Assembly: GCF_904063055.1 (NCBI RefSeq)
Contig: NZ_CAJFCN010000018.1
Coordinates: 1 to 64,000 of the forward strand
Source: Pseudomonas paracarnis
GTDB lineage: Bacteria; Pseudomonadota; Gammaproteobacteria; Pseudomonadales; Pseudomonadaceae
DNA length: 64,000 nt
Direction: 5' to 3'
Shown here piece by piece: positions 33,410 to 41,826 of this stretch. Below the pieces are notes generated by a model. It was not told the DNA's origin and did not search any database. It saw only the letters and a program-made list of their open reading frames with translations. Numbering within the stretch: the stretch's first letter is position 1; each line of letters starts with the position of its first letter. The position numbers and the translations under genes were made by a program.

Positions 33410-34099
33410 GTGATCAGTGCAGCGGTTCTGGCACCCCAGACGCTCGGCCTCGGCTGGCTGGTGTATGCGCCCGTGTTGATGTGGGCGATGCTGCGCTCGC
33501 CATGGGTGGAGTTGTTTGCCGACCGTCGGCGCCAGCATTTGCTGTTCGGCACGGTGTTCGCGCTGTTCATGCTGTGGCTGGTGCGACGGGATTTCGATAC
33601 CGGCGTGTCCTACCACTTTATCGGCATGACCGCCGTGACCTTGCTGCTGGATTGGCCGCTGGCAATCGTCGGTGGCTTTGCCGCCCAGCTTGGCTTGATG
33701 CTGTTGGGGCGCCAGGACCTGGCCGCGCTTGGCGTCAATGGCCTGCTGCTGATCGTGCTGCCGGTGCTGGTCACCGAAGGCTGCGCGCTGTTTGTAGAGC
33801 GGGCGCAGCCGCGAAACCCCTTTGTGTATATCTTCTGTTCGGGCTTTTTTGCTGCCGCCCTCTCGGCATTGCTATGCCTGTTGGCCGGCTTGGGCTTGTT
33901 GTGGTTCGACGGTCTTTTTGCGATGCCTGAGTGGTTGGAAGATTTTGTCGGTTACCTGTGGCTGATCATCTTTCCCGAAGCCTTTATCAACGGCATGGTC
34001 ATCAGCGCGCTGGTGGTGTTTTGCCCGGAATGGCTGGAGACGTTCAACCGCACTCGCTACCTCTCGGCGCCGTGGAAGGACGACGATTCGCGGCGTTGA
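33410..34099 (+). CDS. CbiM-like energy-coupling factor permease
   Basis: Integral membrane protein of about 229 residues with six or so hydrophobic segments (for example GLGWLVYAPVLMWAML, LLFGTVFALFMLWLV, GLLLIVLPVLVTEGCALF, AALSALLCLLAGLGLLWF). The pattern and the conserved PEAFINGM segment correspond to a Pseudomonas family annotated as energy-coupling factor permease, related to CbiM. No ATPase or partner genes are adjacent, so the transported substrate is unknown. Start chosen at the GTG at 33410 (VISAAVLAPQ); the frame is open upstream to an ATG at 33344. Confidence 0.65.
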   Translation: MISAAVLAPQTLGLGWLVYAPVLMWAMLRSPWVELFADRRRQHLLFGTVFALFMLWLVRRDFDTGVSYHFIGMTAVTLLLDWPLAIVGGFAAQLGLMLLGRQDLAALGVNGLLLIVLPVLVTEGCALFVERAQPRNPFVYIFCSGFFAAALSALLCLLAGLGLLWFDGLFAMPEWLEDFVGYLWLIIFPEAFINGMVISALVVFCPEWLETFNRTRYLSAPWKDDDSRR

Positions 34100-34163
34100 T
34101 CCAGGTCAAATGCCAGGCCGCGGCGCGGGTCCATGCTCTGCAAAATTTTCAGGAGCACGGACA

Positions 34164-34379
34164 ATGAGTGTGTACGAGTGGGCACGGCAGGAGTTGCGCA
34201 GAAGCCAGGATGCAGCGCAGGAAATCGGTTTTGACCCCGGCTTGACCTTGCGGGCCATGCTCAGTGCGGTCGTGCAGCAAAGCAAGGGTGTACGCAGTTT
34301 TGAAGACCTGGCCGACGAGTTGCAATACCTTGCAGAGAACCTCGACGACCAGCAGGAATATGCCTTTATGCGCCCTTAG
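34164..34379 (+). CDS. conserved small protein of unknown function
   Basis: A 71-residue, soluble, helical and acidic protein (MSVYEWARQELRRSQDAAQE ... EDLADELQYLAENLDDQQEYAFMRP). A good CAGGAGCA ribosome site precedes the ATG at 34164. It follows the permease gene by 64 bases and overlaps the convergent yacG by 4 bp. I do not recognise a named family. Confidence 0.7.
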   Translation: MSVYEWARQELRRSQDAAQEIGFDPGLTLRAMLSAVVQQSKGVRSFEDLADELQYLAENLDDQQEYAFMRP

Positions 34380-34576
34380 TGGCGTGGCAGCAGGTCTTCG
34401 GAAAACAGTTCATCTTCGGCGTCAGGGGCCACGGGAATCTTGTGTTCTTCAGCGGCCCAGGCGCCCAGGTCTATAAGCTTGCAACGGTCCGAGCAGAACG
34501 GTCGGTTGAGGTTGGTCGCTTTCCATTCCACGGGTGCACCGCAGGTTGGGCAGTCGACGGTCAGGGGTTGGCTCAT
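34376..34576 (-). CDS. yacG: DNA gyrase inhibitor YacG
   Basis: A 66-residue zinc protein with four Cys ligands in VDCPTCGAPVEW and FCSDRCKLIDLG, followed by the W-A-E-E-H-x-I-P segment typical of YacG, and an acidic tail. In E. coli it binds GyrB and protects against gyrase poisons. It overlaps coaE by 4 bp in the conserved pilD-coaE-yacG order. Confidence 0.95.
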   Translation of the reverse strand: MSQPLTVDCPTCGAPVEWKATNLNRPFCSDRCKLIDLGAWAAEEHKIPVAPDAEDELFSEDLLPRH

Positions 34577-35196
34577 GATCGGCCTCCACGCAAAGTAAGG
34601 TAAAAGTGGTGCAGTCGCTCGACCTCGCCGTGCAGCCAGGCGAGGTCCTTATCGTTGACCAGCACGTCATCGGCATGGTTCAGGCGGTCTTCGCGGCTGG
34701 ACTGGGCCTTGAGAATCGCCTGCACCTGTTGTTCGCTGATGCCGTCGCGCTGCAGGGTACGCTGAATCTGCAGTGATTGCGGCACGTCGATCACCAGGAT
34801 GCGCTGGGTCATGCTGTACTGCCCGGACTCGATCAGCAGCGGCGACACCAGGATCGCGTAGGGCGATTGGGCGCGTGCCAGGTGGCTGCGAATTTCCTCG
34901 GCGATCAGCGGGTGCAGCAAGGCTTCCAGCCACAGGCGCTCTTGCGGGACCTCAAAGATCAGTTTGCGCAGCGCGGCACGGTCCAGTTGGCCGTCGGCTT
35001 GCAGCACGTCGCTGCCGAAGTGTTCGGCGATGCGTGCCAGGGCCGGGCGGCCAGGCTCGACCACCCAGCGCGCGGCGTGATCGGCATCCACCAGGTCGAT
35101 GCCCAGCTTGATAAAGTGCTCGGCCGCAGCACTTTTGCCGCTGCCAATGCCGCCCGTGAGCCCAAGAATCCAGGGTGTTGCAACAGAAGTGGTCAT
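34573..35196 (-). CDS. coaE: dephospho-CoA kinase
   Basis: Last enzyme of coenzyme A synthesis, phosphorylating the ribose 3'-OH of dephospho-CoA. The 207-residue P-loop kinase has GLTGGIGSGKSAAAEHF (about 12-28), the DLVDADHAARWVVEPG segment with the catalytic Asp, and the LLIESGQY lid region. It overlaps pilD and yacG by 4 bp on each side, so it is part of the pilC-pilD-coaE-yacG operon. Confidence 0.97.
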   Translation of the reverse strand: MTTSVATPWILGLTGGIGSGKSAAAEHFIKLGIDLVDADHAARWVVEPGRPALARIAEHFGSDVLQADGQLDRAALRKLIFEVPQERLWLEALLHPLIAEEIRSHLARAQSPYAILVSPLLIESGQYSMTQRILVIDVPQSLQIQRTLQRDGISEQQVQAILKAQSSREDRLNHADDVLVNDKDLAWLHGEVERLHHFYLTLRGGRS

Positions 35197-36059
35197 CTGA
35201 AACCGACAGACTGCAAATAGAAGTCGGTTATTTGACCACCCCAGAGCAATGCAATCCAGCCGGCAATTGCCAGGCAGGGGCCAAACGGCATCGGCGCTGA
35301 CACCTGGGCCTTACGCAAACGCAGCAGGATCAGCCCGGCAAGCACGCCCAGCAGCGAGGCCATCAGCAGGGTCATCGGCAGAATCTGCCAGCCGCCCCAG
35401 GCTCCCAGCAAGGCCAATAACTTGAAGTCGCCATGGCCCATGCCGTCTCTGCCGGTGGCCAGCTTGAACAGCCAGAACAGGCACCACAAGCTCATGTAGC
35501 CGATAACCGCGCCCCACACTGCATCGGGCAGTGGCGTCAACAGGTCAGCACTGTTGAGGATCAGCCCCAGCCATAGCAGCGGCAGCACCAGCACATCCGG
35601 CAGCAGTTGGTGGTCCAGATCAATCAGGCTCATGCCCAGCAAGCCCCAACTCAACAGCATCACCGCGCCGGCTTGCCAGCCGAAGCCGAAGTGCCAGGCG
35701 ACAGCGGTTGAGATCAGCGCGCACGCGAGTTCGGTGAGGGGGTAACGCAGGCCGATGGGCTCACGGCAGTGGGCACAATGCCCCCGGAGCAACAGGTAGC
35801 TGAGCACCGGGATATTTTCCCAAGGCCGAATCGGTTGATTGCAGCGCGGGCAGCAGGAGTTCGGACGCATCAGGTTATAGGCCGGCCCACCGGGCTCGGC
35901 TGGCAAGTCGAGAATCTCATGGGCCTGGGCACGCCATTCCCGCTCGAGCATTTTGGGCAGGCGCCACGCCAGCACATTGAGGAAGCTACCGACGATCAGG
36001 CCCAACACCAGCGCCAGGCCAACAAACGCCCAGGGATGTTCGCTCAGCAGCAGGCTCAA
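35193..36059 (-). CDS. pilD: prepilin peptidase / N-methyltransferase PilD
   Basis: Inner-membrane aspartyl protease that cleaves and methylates type IV prepilins and type II secretion pseudopilins. The 288-residue protein has the cytoplasmic zinc loop with two Cys pairs (CCPRCNQPI and HCAHCREPI), about eight membrane segments, and the two catalytic Asp motifs SLIDLDHQLLPD and GMGHGDFKLLA. It starts at a TTG (36057-36059) overlapping the pilC stop in TTGA, which implies translational coupling. Confidence 0.96.
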   Translation of the reverse strand: MSLLLSEHPWAFVGLALVLGLIVGSFLNVLAWRLPKMLEREWRAQAHEILDLPAEPGGPAYNLMRPNSCCPRCNQPIRPWENIPVLSYLLLRGHCAHCREPIGLRYPLTELACALISTAVAWHFGFGWQAGAVMLLSWGLLGMSLIDLDHQLLPDVLVLPLLWLGLILNSADLLTPLPDAVWGAVIGYMSLWCLFWLFKLATGRDGMGHGDFKLLALLGAWGGWQILPMTLLMASLLGVLAGLILLRLRKAQVSAPMPFGPCLAIAGWIALLWGGQITDFYLQSVGFR

Positions 36060-37264
36060 AATGCCGTCCCCAATTGGAACACCGGCAGGTACATGGCCAC
36101 TACCAGCGCGCCGACAATCCCTCCCAATACGACCATGATCAGCGGCTCCATCAGGCTGGTGAGGTTGTCGACCAAGGTATCCACGTCTGACTCGTAGTGG
36201 TTCGCGACTTTTTCCAGCATGCGGTCCAGGGTGCCGGACTCTTCCCCGATTGCGGTCATCTGGATCGCCATGCCTGGGAACAGGCCGCTGTTATGCATCG
36301 ATTGATTCAACTGCATGCCTGTGGATACATCGTGGCGCATACGTTCGATTGCCTGTTTGAAGGGGCCATTGCCGACGGCGCCGGCCACCGAACCCAATGC
36401 CTGTACCAGAGGGACGCCCGCCGCAAAGGTGGTGGAAAGTGTACGAGCGTAGCGGGCGACCGCAGATTTGTGCAGCAGTTTGCCTGCCATGGGCACTTTC
36501 AACAAACCTGCTGCCCACCAATGGCGAAACCCCGGGTAAGTACGGTAGGCGTGGCGCCCCACAACCAGCGCCGCGCCCACACCCAGCCCCAGCATCCACC
36601 ACGCCTGTTGCAGCAGTTCCGACAGCGCGATGACCCCCAGGGTAAACCCCGGCAATTGGCCGTTGACCCCGGCGAACAAGTTCTGGAATTGCGGCACCAC
36701 ATGGATCAACAGCACTGTGCTCACCCCTGTGGCAATTACCAGTACCGCGATAGGGTAGGTCATGGCTTTCTTGATCCTGGTTTTGAGCCGTTGGCTTTTT
36801 TCCAAATGAATCGCCACACGCTCCAGCAGGGTTTCCAGGGCGCCGGCCATTTCGCCAGCCGCCACCAGATTGCAGTACAGCTCATCGAAATGGCGGGGAT
36901 ATTGACGCAGGGCAGCGGCCAACGGGTGGCCGCTGGCAATATGCTGTTTCAACGCCTTGACCAGTTCGCGCAGCTGTGGGTTTTCGACGCCTTCGCTGAT
37001 GATGTCGAAGGCTTGCAGCAGCGGGATGCCGGCTTTGAGCAAGGTGGCCAACTGGCGAGTGAACAGGGCGATATCTGCAGGCGTTATTCGCGTCTTGAAG
37101 ATGTGTAAACCATAAGATTTCTTGCGCACACGCTCAGGGCAGATCCCTTGCTGGCGCAGTTGTAGCTTGATCAGCGCAAGGTTATGGCCGGCGATTTGCC
37201 CGGACACCCGGCGCCCTTTGCGGTTGATGCCTTCCCAGGCATAAATTGTCGACGTGTCGTTCAT
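36056..37264 (-). CDS. pilC: type IV pilus inner-membrane platform protein PilC
   Basis: Platform protein of the pilus motor that links the assembly ATPase to pilin addition. The 402-residue protein has two T2SSF domains (about 70-195 and 270-395) with FTRQLATLLKAGIPLLQAFD and RYARTLSTTFAAGVPLVQAL repeats, and membrane helices near 170-215, 220-240 and at the C-terminus. The ATG at 37264 (MNDTSTIYAWEG) was preferred over one five codons upstream. In P. aeruginosa pilB (assembly ATPase) precedes pilC; it is absent here, with pilA divergently placed instead. Confidence 0.95.
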   Translation of the reverse strand: MNDTSTIYAWEGINRKGRRVSGQIAGHNLALIKLQLRQQGICPERVRKKSYGLHIFKTRITPADIALFTRQLATLLKAGIPLLQAFDIISEGVENPQLRELVKALKQHIASGHPLAAALRQYPRHFDELYCNLVAAGEMAGALETLLERVAIHLEKSQRLKTRIKKAMTYPIAVLVIATGVSTVLLIHVVPQFQNLFAGVNGQLPGFTLGVIALSELLQQAWWMLGLGVGAALVVGRHAYRTYPGFRHWWAAGLLKVPMAGKLLHKSAVARYARTLSTTFAAGVPLVQALGSVAGAVGNGPFKQAIERMRHDVSTGMQLNQSMHNSGLFPGMAIQMTAIGEESGTLDRMLEKVANHYESDVDTLVDNLTSLMEPLIMVVLGGIVGALVVAMYLPVFQLGTAF

Positions 37265-37465
37265 GTGAGGTTGACGCACCCAGGTCGTGAAGAATTTATA
37301 GCTTAGTCAGGCGGCGGATTCGGGCAGGCTGGCGCTAGGCGATAAAATGTCAGATTGTGCGTCTTGCAGGCGATGGACTGCGTTGGGATGAGTACACTGG
37401 CGCCGTTGCACACTACGGGGCGCAGGACGTGCCTTGTCATGGTTCTATTCTGGAGAGTGAAAGAG

Positions 37466-37879
37466 ATGCGTCAAAAAGGTTTTACCTTGATCGAGTTATT
37501 GATCGTCGTGGCAATCATCGGCATTTTGGCCACCATTGGCCTGCCCATGTACACCAAGCACCAGGCCAAGGCCAAGTTCACCGCGGGGTTGGCTGAAATC
37601 AGCGCGTTAAAGGCCGGCTATGAGGACGTCATCAACCAGGGCACCACGCCGACCCTTTCCCTCATCGGGGGCACCAGCCCTACCGCCAACTGCGCGATCG
37701 AGGTGACAGGCGATGTGGCCTCGGGCGCAGGCACCCTGCGTTGTGAAATCCTCGATGCGCCCGCGCCCGTGCTCGGCAAGACCATCACCTTGACCCGCAG
37801 CGCCACCACCGGCTGGAGCTGTGCCACCACGGTAGAGCCGCAGTACGCTGCCAAGGGCTGCGGCGCCAACGGCGCGTGA
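37466..37879 (+). CDS. pilA: type IV pilin PilA
   Basis: Major pilin candidate of 137 residues beginning MRQKGFTLIELLIVVAIIGI, with a six-residue-type leader, G/F cleavage and Glu5. The C-terminal part is short and has a Cys pair (GWSCATTV and AKGCGANGA) for the D-loop disulfide, plus another pair in the middle (NCAIEV, LRCEIL). The start at 37466 has GGAGAG upstream. No convincing sigma-54 (-24/-12) promoter was found, unlike the PilR-dependent pilA of P. aeruginosa. Confidence 0.92.
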   Translation: MRQKGFTLIELLIVVAIIGILATIGLPMYTKHQAKAKFTAGLAEISALKAGYEDVINQGTTPTLSLIGGTSPTANCAIEVTGDVASGAGTLRCEILDAPAPVLGKTITLTRSATTGWSCATTVEPQYAAKGCGANGA

Positions 37880-37943
37880 CAGTCGCCGGGCGGTGAGCGA
37901 GCAAGTTGCTGCATGCCCAATGCAGTGCTAGCTTTAGCCCACC

Positions 37944-38019
37944 GCCCGTGTAGCTCAGCCGGTAGAGCAGCGCACTCGTAACGCGAAGGTCGCAGGTTCG
38001 ATTCCTGTCTCGGGCACCA
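37944..38019 (+). tRNA. tRNA-Thr (CGT)
   Basis: 76 nt with anticodon CGT in ACTCGTAACG, D-arm AGCTCAGCCGGTAGAGC, T-loop TTCGATT and encoded CCA. Acceptor arms GCCCGTG and CTCGGGC pair except for a T-T mismatch at the sixth position. Located next to pilA, as in several pseudomonads. Confidence 0.94.
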
Positions 38020-38082
38020 CAGGCACCACTGTTTCAACGGCAATGTTTTCAGATGATCCCAGAATGGTTCTGAAGGCCAGGT

Positions 38083-38109
38083 GAGCCGGGCATTTGCGCC
38101 CGCTCTTTT
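38083..38109 (+). terminator. probable terminator of tRNA-Thr
   Basis: GAGCCGGGC, loop, GCCCGCTCTTTT: a stem with one bulged C and a short T-run, about 65 bases after the tRNA. Confidence 0.65.
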
Positions 38110-38168
38110 GTAACTGCGCAACCTTGAAGACCCAGATGCATTCCCATTCCTCGATCTAAGAGAACAAT

Positions 38169-38474
38169 ATGACCACGACCGAAATGACCCAGGCCGCTCG
38201 GCACGAACAAGCACTCAAGCACTACCTTGAGGACACGCCGCAGCTTAAAGAAGAGATCAAGGACCTGAGTGCCGACGATCAGCGCGACCAGATTCAGTGG
38301 GCATTCGAAGATGAGGCCGAGAGTCAGGGCTACCAGCCTTGGGAGCTGACCCTCAAGTACACCTCGACACCACAAGAGTTCGAAGCTGCGCGGTTGGCCT
38401 TGCACAAAGAGGCGGCCGAGGTGCTGGGTGTCGATTGGGAAGAGTACTGCGAGATGAATAATCTTGTAGTTTAA
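38169..38474 (+). CDS. DUF6388 family protein
   Basis: A 101-residue acidic, helical, soluble protein (MTTTEMTQAARHEQALKHYL ... EEYCEMNNLVV) with the WAFEDEAESQGYQPWELTLKY-like segment seen in DUF6388 proteins of Pseudomonas. Function unknown. It lies between tRNA-Thr and nadC and ends just before a REP hairpin that could act as its terminator. Confidence 0.75.
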   Translation: MTTTEMTQAARHEQALKHYLEDTPQLKEEIKDLSADDQRDQIQWAFEDEAESQGYQPWELTLKYTSTPQEFEAARLALHKEAAEVLGVDWEEYCEMNNLVV

Positions 38475-38481
38475 AAGCAGC

Positions 38482-38511
38482 CTGTAGGAGCGAGCTTGCT
38501 CGCTCCTACAG
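38482..38511. repeat. single REP hairpin
   Basis: CTGTAGGAGCGAG, loop CTTG, CTCGCTCCTACAG: a perfect 13-bp palindrome between two convergent genes. It has the GTAGGAGCGAGC core of the doublet at 11971 but is collapsed to one hairpin with no spacer. Confidence 0.8.
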
Positions 38512-38523
38512 TTACGGCATCTT

Positions 38524-39372
38524 TCATATACTGAGGCGCATCGACAGGTCCACCGCCTTCACATCCTTGGTCATCGCACCGATGGAGATGTAGTCCACGC
38601 CGGTTTCAGCGATAGGCAGCAAGGTGGTTTCATTGATCCCGCCGCTGGCTTCCAGTTTGGCCTTGCCGGCGTTCAGGCGCACGGCTTCGCGCATGTCGTC
38701 CAGGCTCAGTTCATCCAGCATGATGATGTCGGCACCCGCCGACAGGGCTTCACGCAACTCCTCCAGGTTTTCCACTTCGATTTCCACGGGCTTGCCCGGC
38801 GCGATCTTGTGGGCGGCGGTGATTGCTTGGGCAATACCACCGCAGGCGGCGATGTGGTTTTCCTTGATCAGGAATGCGTCATACAGCCCGATGCGGTGGT
38901 TGTGGCAACCGCCGCAGGTCACCGCATACTTCTGCGCCAAACGCAGGCCGGGCAATGTCTTGCGGGTATCCAGCAGCTTGACCTGGGTGCTGGCGACAAA
39001 GTCCGCCAAAAATTGCGCACGGGTGGCAACCCCTGACAGCAATTGCAGAAAATTCAACGCGCAACGTTCACCACTGAGCAGCGAGCGGGCAGGGCCCTCA
39101 AGGTGGAACAACGCCTGGTTGGGGCTCACCCGTTCACCATCAGCCACCTGCCAGTGCACGGCAACCCGAGGGTCCAGTTGACGAAACACTGCGTCCACCC
39201 ACGCCGTGCCGGCGATAACAGCCGCCTCACGGGTAATGATCGTGGCCTTGGCCAGCCGTTCGGCCGGGATCAACTGTGCGGTGATGTCACCACTGCCGAT
39301 GTCTTCCAGCAGTGCGCGGCGCACGTTGGCTTCGATTTCGGCGGTGAGGTCGGCAAGACGGAGGTTCGGCAT
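38524..39372 (-). CDS. nadC: quinolinate phosphoribosyltransferase (carboxylating)
   Basis: Forms nicotinate mononucleotide from quinolinate and PRPP in de novo NAD synthesis. The 282-residue enzyme has the N-terminal ALLEDIGSGDITAQLIP region, LLDTRKTLPGLRLAQKYAV with the catalytic Lys/Arg residues, CHNHRIGLYDAFLIKENHI, and ASGGINETTLLPIAETGVDYIS. ATG at 39372 was preferred to one six codons upstream. It is convergent with the DUF6388 gene and divergent from the DUF1631 gene. Confidence 0.97.
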   Translation of the reverse strand: MPNLRLADLTAEIEANVRRALLEDIGSGDITAQLIPAERLAKATIITREAAVIAGTAWVDAVFRQLDPRVAVHWQVADGERVSPNQALFHLEGPARSLLSGERCALNFLQLLSGVATRAQFLADFVASTQVKLLDTRKTLPGLRLAQKYAVTCGGCHNHRIGLYDAFLIKENHIAACGGIAQAITAAHKIAPGKPVEIEVENLEELREALSAGADIIMLDELSLDDMREAVRLNAGKAKLEASGGINETTLLPIAETGVDYISIGAMTKDVKAVDLSMRLSI

Positions 39373-39617
39373 AACAGGCTCCACAAACAAAGTGCCTCGA
39401 TTATAGGGCCAGCGTGCGTTCTAACCCAGGCTCGCCACTCATTTACCGCACAAAGTCAGAGTGTGCTGGCGCAACTGCCCTCGTTTGCAAGATAATCTCG
39501 CGCCTTGCAATTGGCGTCATAGCTTTGACGTCTTGGTGGTGATCGGGTATTTGCAGTGCCTGCCGGGCCTGCGCTCCGTCTCTCCACCTCTCAAAACCGC
39601 CGTTTCAGGAGGCCAGG

Positions 39618-41765
39618 ATGCACAATGACGGGAAGGTGGTGCCTATCAACAGGGCGCAGGCCACGCCATCGCCGCTCGCGCGCCTGCCGGTGGTGTTGCT
39701 GCAGGTGCGTGACAAGGCTGCGCAACAGCTGCAGCAAGGCTTGCAGGAACTGTTCGATAACGCCGACGACACCCTGTTCGAAATGGCCGAAAAGGCCCGT
39801 AGCACCGTCGACCATCATATTTTTTTCGAGGCCATGCGCGACCTGCGCCTCAAGCGCAAGAACTTCGAGCGCGTGTTCATGGAGCAGCTGTTCGTGGCGT
39901 TCGCCAACCTTGGCCAGGCCCGGTGCAGCGGGGCACACCTGGTGCCGGTGGTGTCTTATGAGGAGGTCCCCGGCACCGGCGCCGATGACGTGGAAAAAGC
40001 CGTGGCCCTGGAGGCGATGCTCGGTCGTGTGCATCACCGTGATGGTTTGGCGCTGGGGCAGTTGAACGCGCGCGTAAGTGCATTGCTCGGCAGGCGCCTG
40101 GACGATCCTGAAAACCCATTGGGCCCGGCGCGGTTGTGCGAGTTTTTCCTGCAAGCAGGGCGCAGCCTGGGTGTGGAAATCCGCGTCAAGCTGGTCATGC
40201 TCAAGCTATTTGAGAAATACGTGCTCAGTGACGCAGACTTGTTGTACGGCGAGGCCAACCAATTACTGATCGCCACTGGCGTATTGCCGGAACTCAAGGC
40301 GCTCCCATCCCGTCGAGCCGGCGGACGTGCGGCCCGGGAGCACCAGCATTGCACCGGCCAGGCGATGGCCGACCCGCCGCTGGATAAAAGCGGCCAGCAA
40401 GCGTTCAGTGCCTTGCAGAAGTTGCTGGTAGCCGTGCGTGGCAGCGTGGCCCCGACCCTTGAAGCCAGCGCCGAACCGCAACCCGTTGTCAGCCGCGATC
40501 TGCTGCGTCTGCTGTCGCATCTGCAGCAATATGTACCGGAGCCGGAGTGCGAGGACGATTTCGACCTGCGCAACCAGCTGGAACAGCTGCTCACCCGGGT
40601 CAGTGTCAAAAGTGGCAAGTCGCGGATGTTAGAAGAAGCAGACGAAGATGTGATCAATCTGGTCGCCATGCTGTTCGAGTTCATGCTCGATGACAGCAGT
40701 GTGCCGGACGCTTTCAAGGCGCTGATCGCTCGCTTGCAGATCCCGCTGCTGAAAGTGGCGGTGCTGGACAAAAGTCTGTTCAGTTGCGCGGAGCATCCCG
40801 CGCGGCGCTTGCTCAATGATATCGCGAGCGCCGTCATCGGCTGGAGTTCGCTCCATGACCACACACGGGACAACCTCTACCTGTGTATCGAGCAACTCGT
40901 ACAGCGCTTGCTGAATGAGTTCGTCGAAGACCCGACGATTTTCTCCCAGTTACTCACCACCTTCAGCGAATTCATAGCCCAAGAGCGCAAGCGCAGCGAA
41001 CGCCTTGAGCGATATACCCGTGACGTCGAGCAAGAGCATCTGCATATCAAGGTGGCGCGCCAGCGTGTGGCGCACGTGCTCAATCGACGGCTCGTGGGCG
41101 AAACCTTGCCGCAATCGGTGCTGCAATTTGTACAGCAGGCCTGGAGCCAGGTGCTGTTAGTGGCCGTTCTCAAGCACGGTGAACACTCGCTGCAGTGGCA
41201 GACGGCGCTGCGCACCCTGGATGAATTGGTCTGGAGCGTCGGCCTGCGTGAAGACACCGAAGCGGGCCGGCGTTTGCTCGAGCAATTACCCGGGCTGCTC
41301 AAGGCATTGCGTAGTGGGTTGGCCGATGCGGCGTTCGATCCTTTCAGTACCCGCGAGTTCTTCCTGCGGTTGCAGGCCATGCATGTTGAGCCGCTCGACA
41401 GTGAGGCGCTGGTTGAAGTCCGTGAGCCTTTTGCCCTGTGGGCTGGCCCGCCGGCTGCCGACGAACCACTGCCCCCTGATGACCCCGACCTGCTCAAGGC
41501 CCAGCAGTTGCGAGTCGGTGACTGGGTAGCGTTGCTGCAAAATGAAGCCGGTAACCTGCGCTGCAAATTGACCGCAATCATGCCGCCCGCCGATACCTAT
41601 ATTTTTGTCAGCCGAGCGGGTCTTAAGGTGCTGGAGAAAAGCGCGGGCCAGTTAGCCTTGGCGTTCAAGCAGGGCGCCCTGCATACCTTGAATGATGGCC
41701 CGCTGTTCGAACGTGCACTGGCCGCCGTAGTGGGCGACCTGCGGCAACTCAATCGCGGCAAGTGA
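39618..41765 (+). CDS. DUF1631 family protein
   Basis: Large cytoplasmic protein of 715 residues without signal or membrane segments. The whole length fits the DUF1631 family of Pseudomonas and relatives; function unknown to me, although some databases mislabel it thymidine phosphorylase. The C-terminal 100 residues (LRVGDWVALLQNEAG ... IFVSRAGLKVLEKSAGQLA) look like a small beta-domain reminiscent of PilZ-like domains, which is only a suggestion. A strong TCAGGAGG site precedes the ATG. Its position between nadC and ampD matches P. aeruginosa. Confidence 0.85.
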   Translation: MHNDGKVVPINRAQATPSPLARLPVVLLQVRDKAAQQLQQGLQELFDNADDTLFEMAEKARSTVDHHIFFEAMRDLRLKRKNFERVFMEQLFVAFANLGQARCSGAHLVPVVSYEEVPGTGADDVEKAVALEAMLGRVHHRDGLALGQLNARVSALLGRRLDDPENPLGPARLCEFFLQAGRSLGVEIRVKLVMLKLFEKYVLSDADLLYGEANQLLIATGVLPELKALPSRRAGGRAAREHQHCTGQAMADPPLDKSGQQAFSALQKLLVAVRGSVAPTLEASAEPQPVVSRDLLRLLSHLQQYVPEPECEDDFDLRNQLEQLLTRVSVKSGKSRMLEEADEDVINLVAMLFEFMLDDSSVPDAFKALIARLQIPLLKVAVLDKSLFSCAEHPARRLLNDIASAVIGWSSLHDHTRDNLYLCIEQLVQRLLNEFVEDPTIFSQLLTTFSEFIAQERKRSERLERYTRDVEQEHLHIKVARQRVAHVLNRRLVGETLPQSVLQFVQQAWSQVLLVAVLKHGEHSLQWQTALRTLDELVWSVGLREDTEAGRRLLEQLPGLLKALRSGLADAAFDPFSTREFFLRLQAMHVEPLDSEALVEVREPFALWAGPPAADEPLPPDDPDLLKAQQLRVGDWVALLQNEAGNLRCKLTAIMPPADTYIFVSRAGLKVLEKSAGQLALAFKQGALHTLNDGPLFERALAAVVGDLRQLNRGK

Positions 41766-41826
41766 TCGCAACCGCAGGGTGGAACGCGGCATACTGGTCA
41801 CACCTCGTCTCATTCAAGGAGCCTGT

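Noticed and set aside
37280..37465. Possible sigma-54 promoter of pilA
   Set aside because: The only GG-N10-GC spacing (near 37327-37340) lacks the TGGCAC and TTGC context, so I do not call it.
37618..38214. Minus-strand frame over tRNA-Thr containing PRQESNLRPSRYECAA
   Set aside because: This is the well-known false protein produced by translating the antisense of a tRNA gene.
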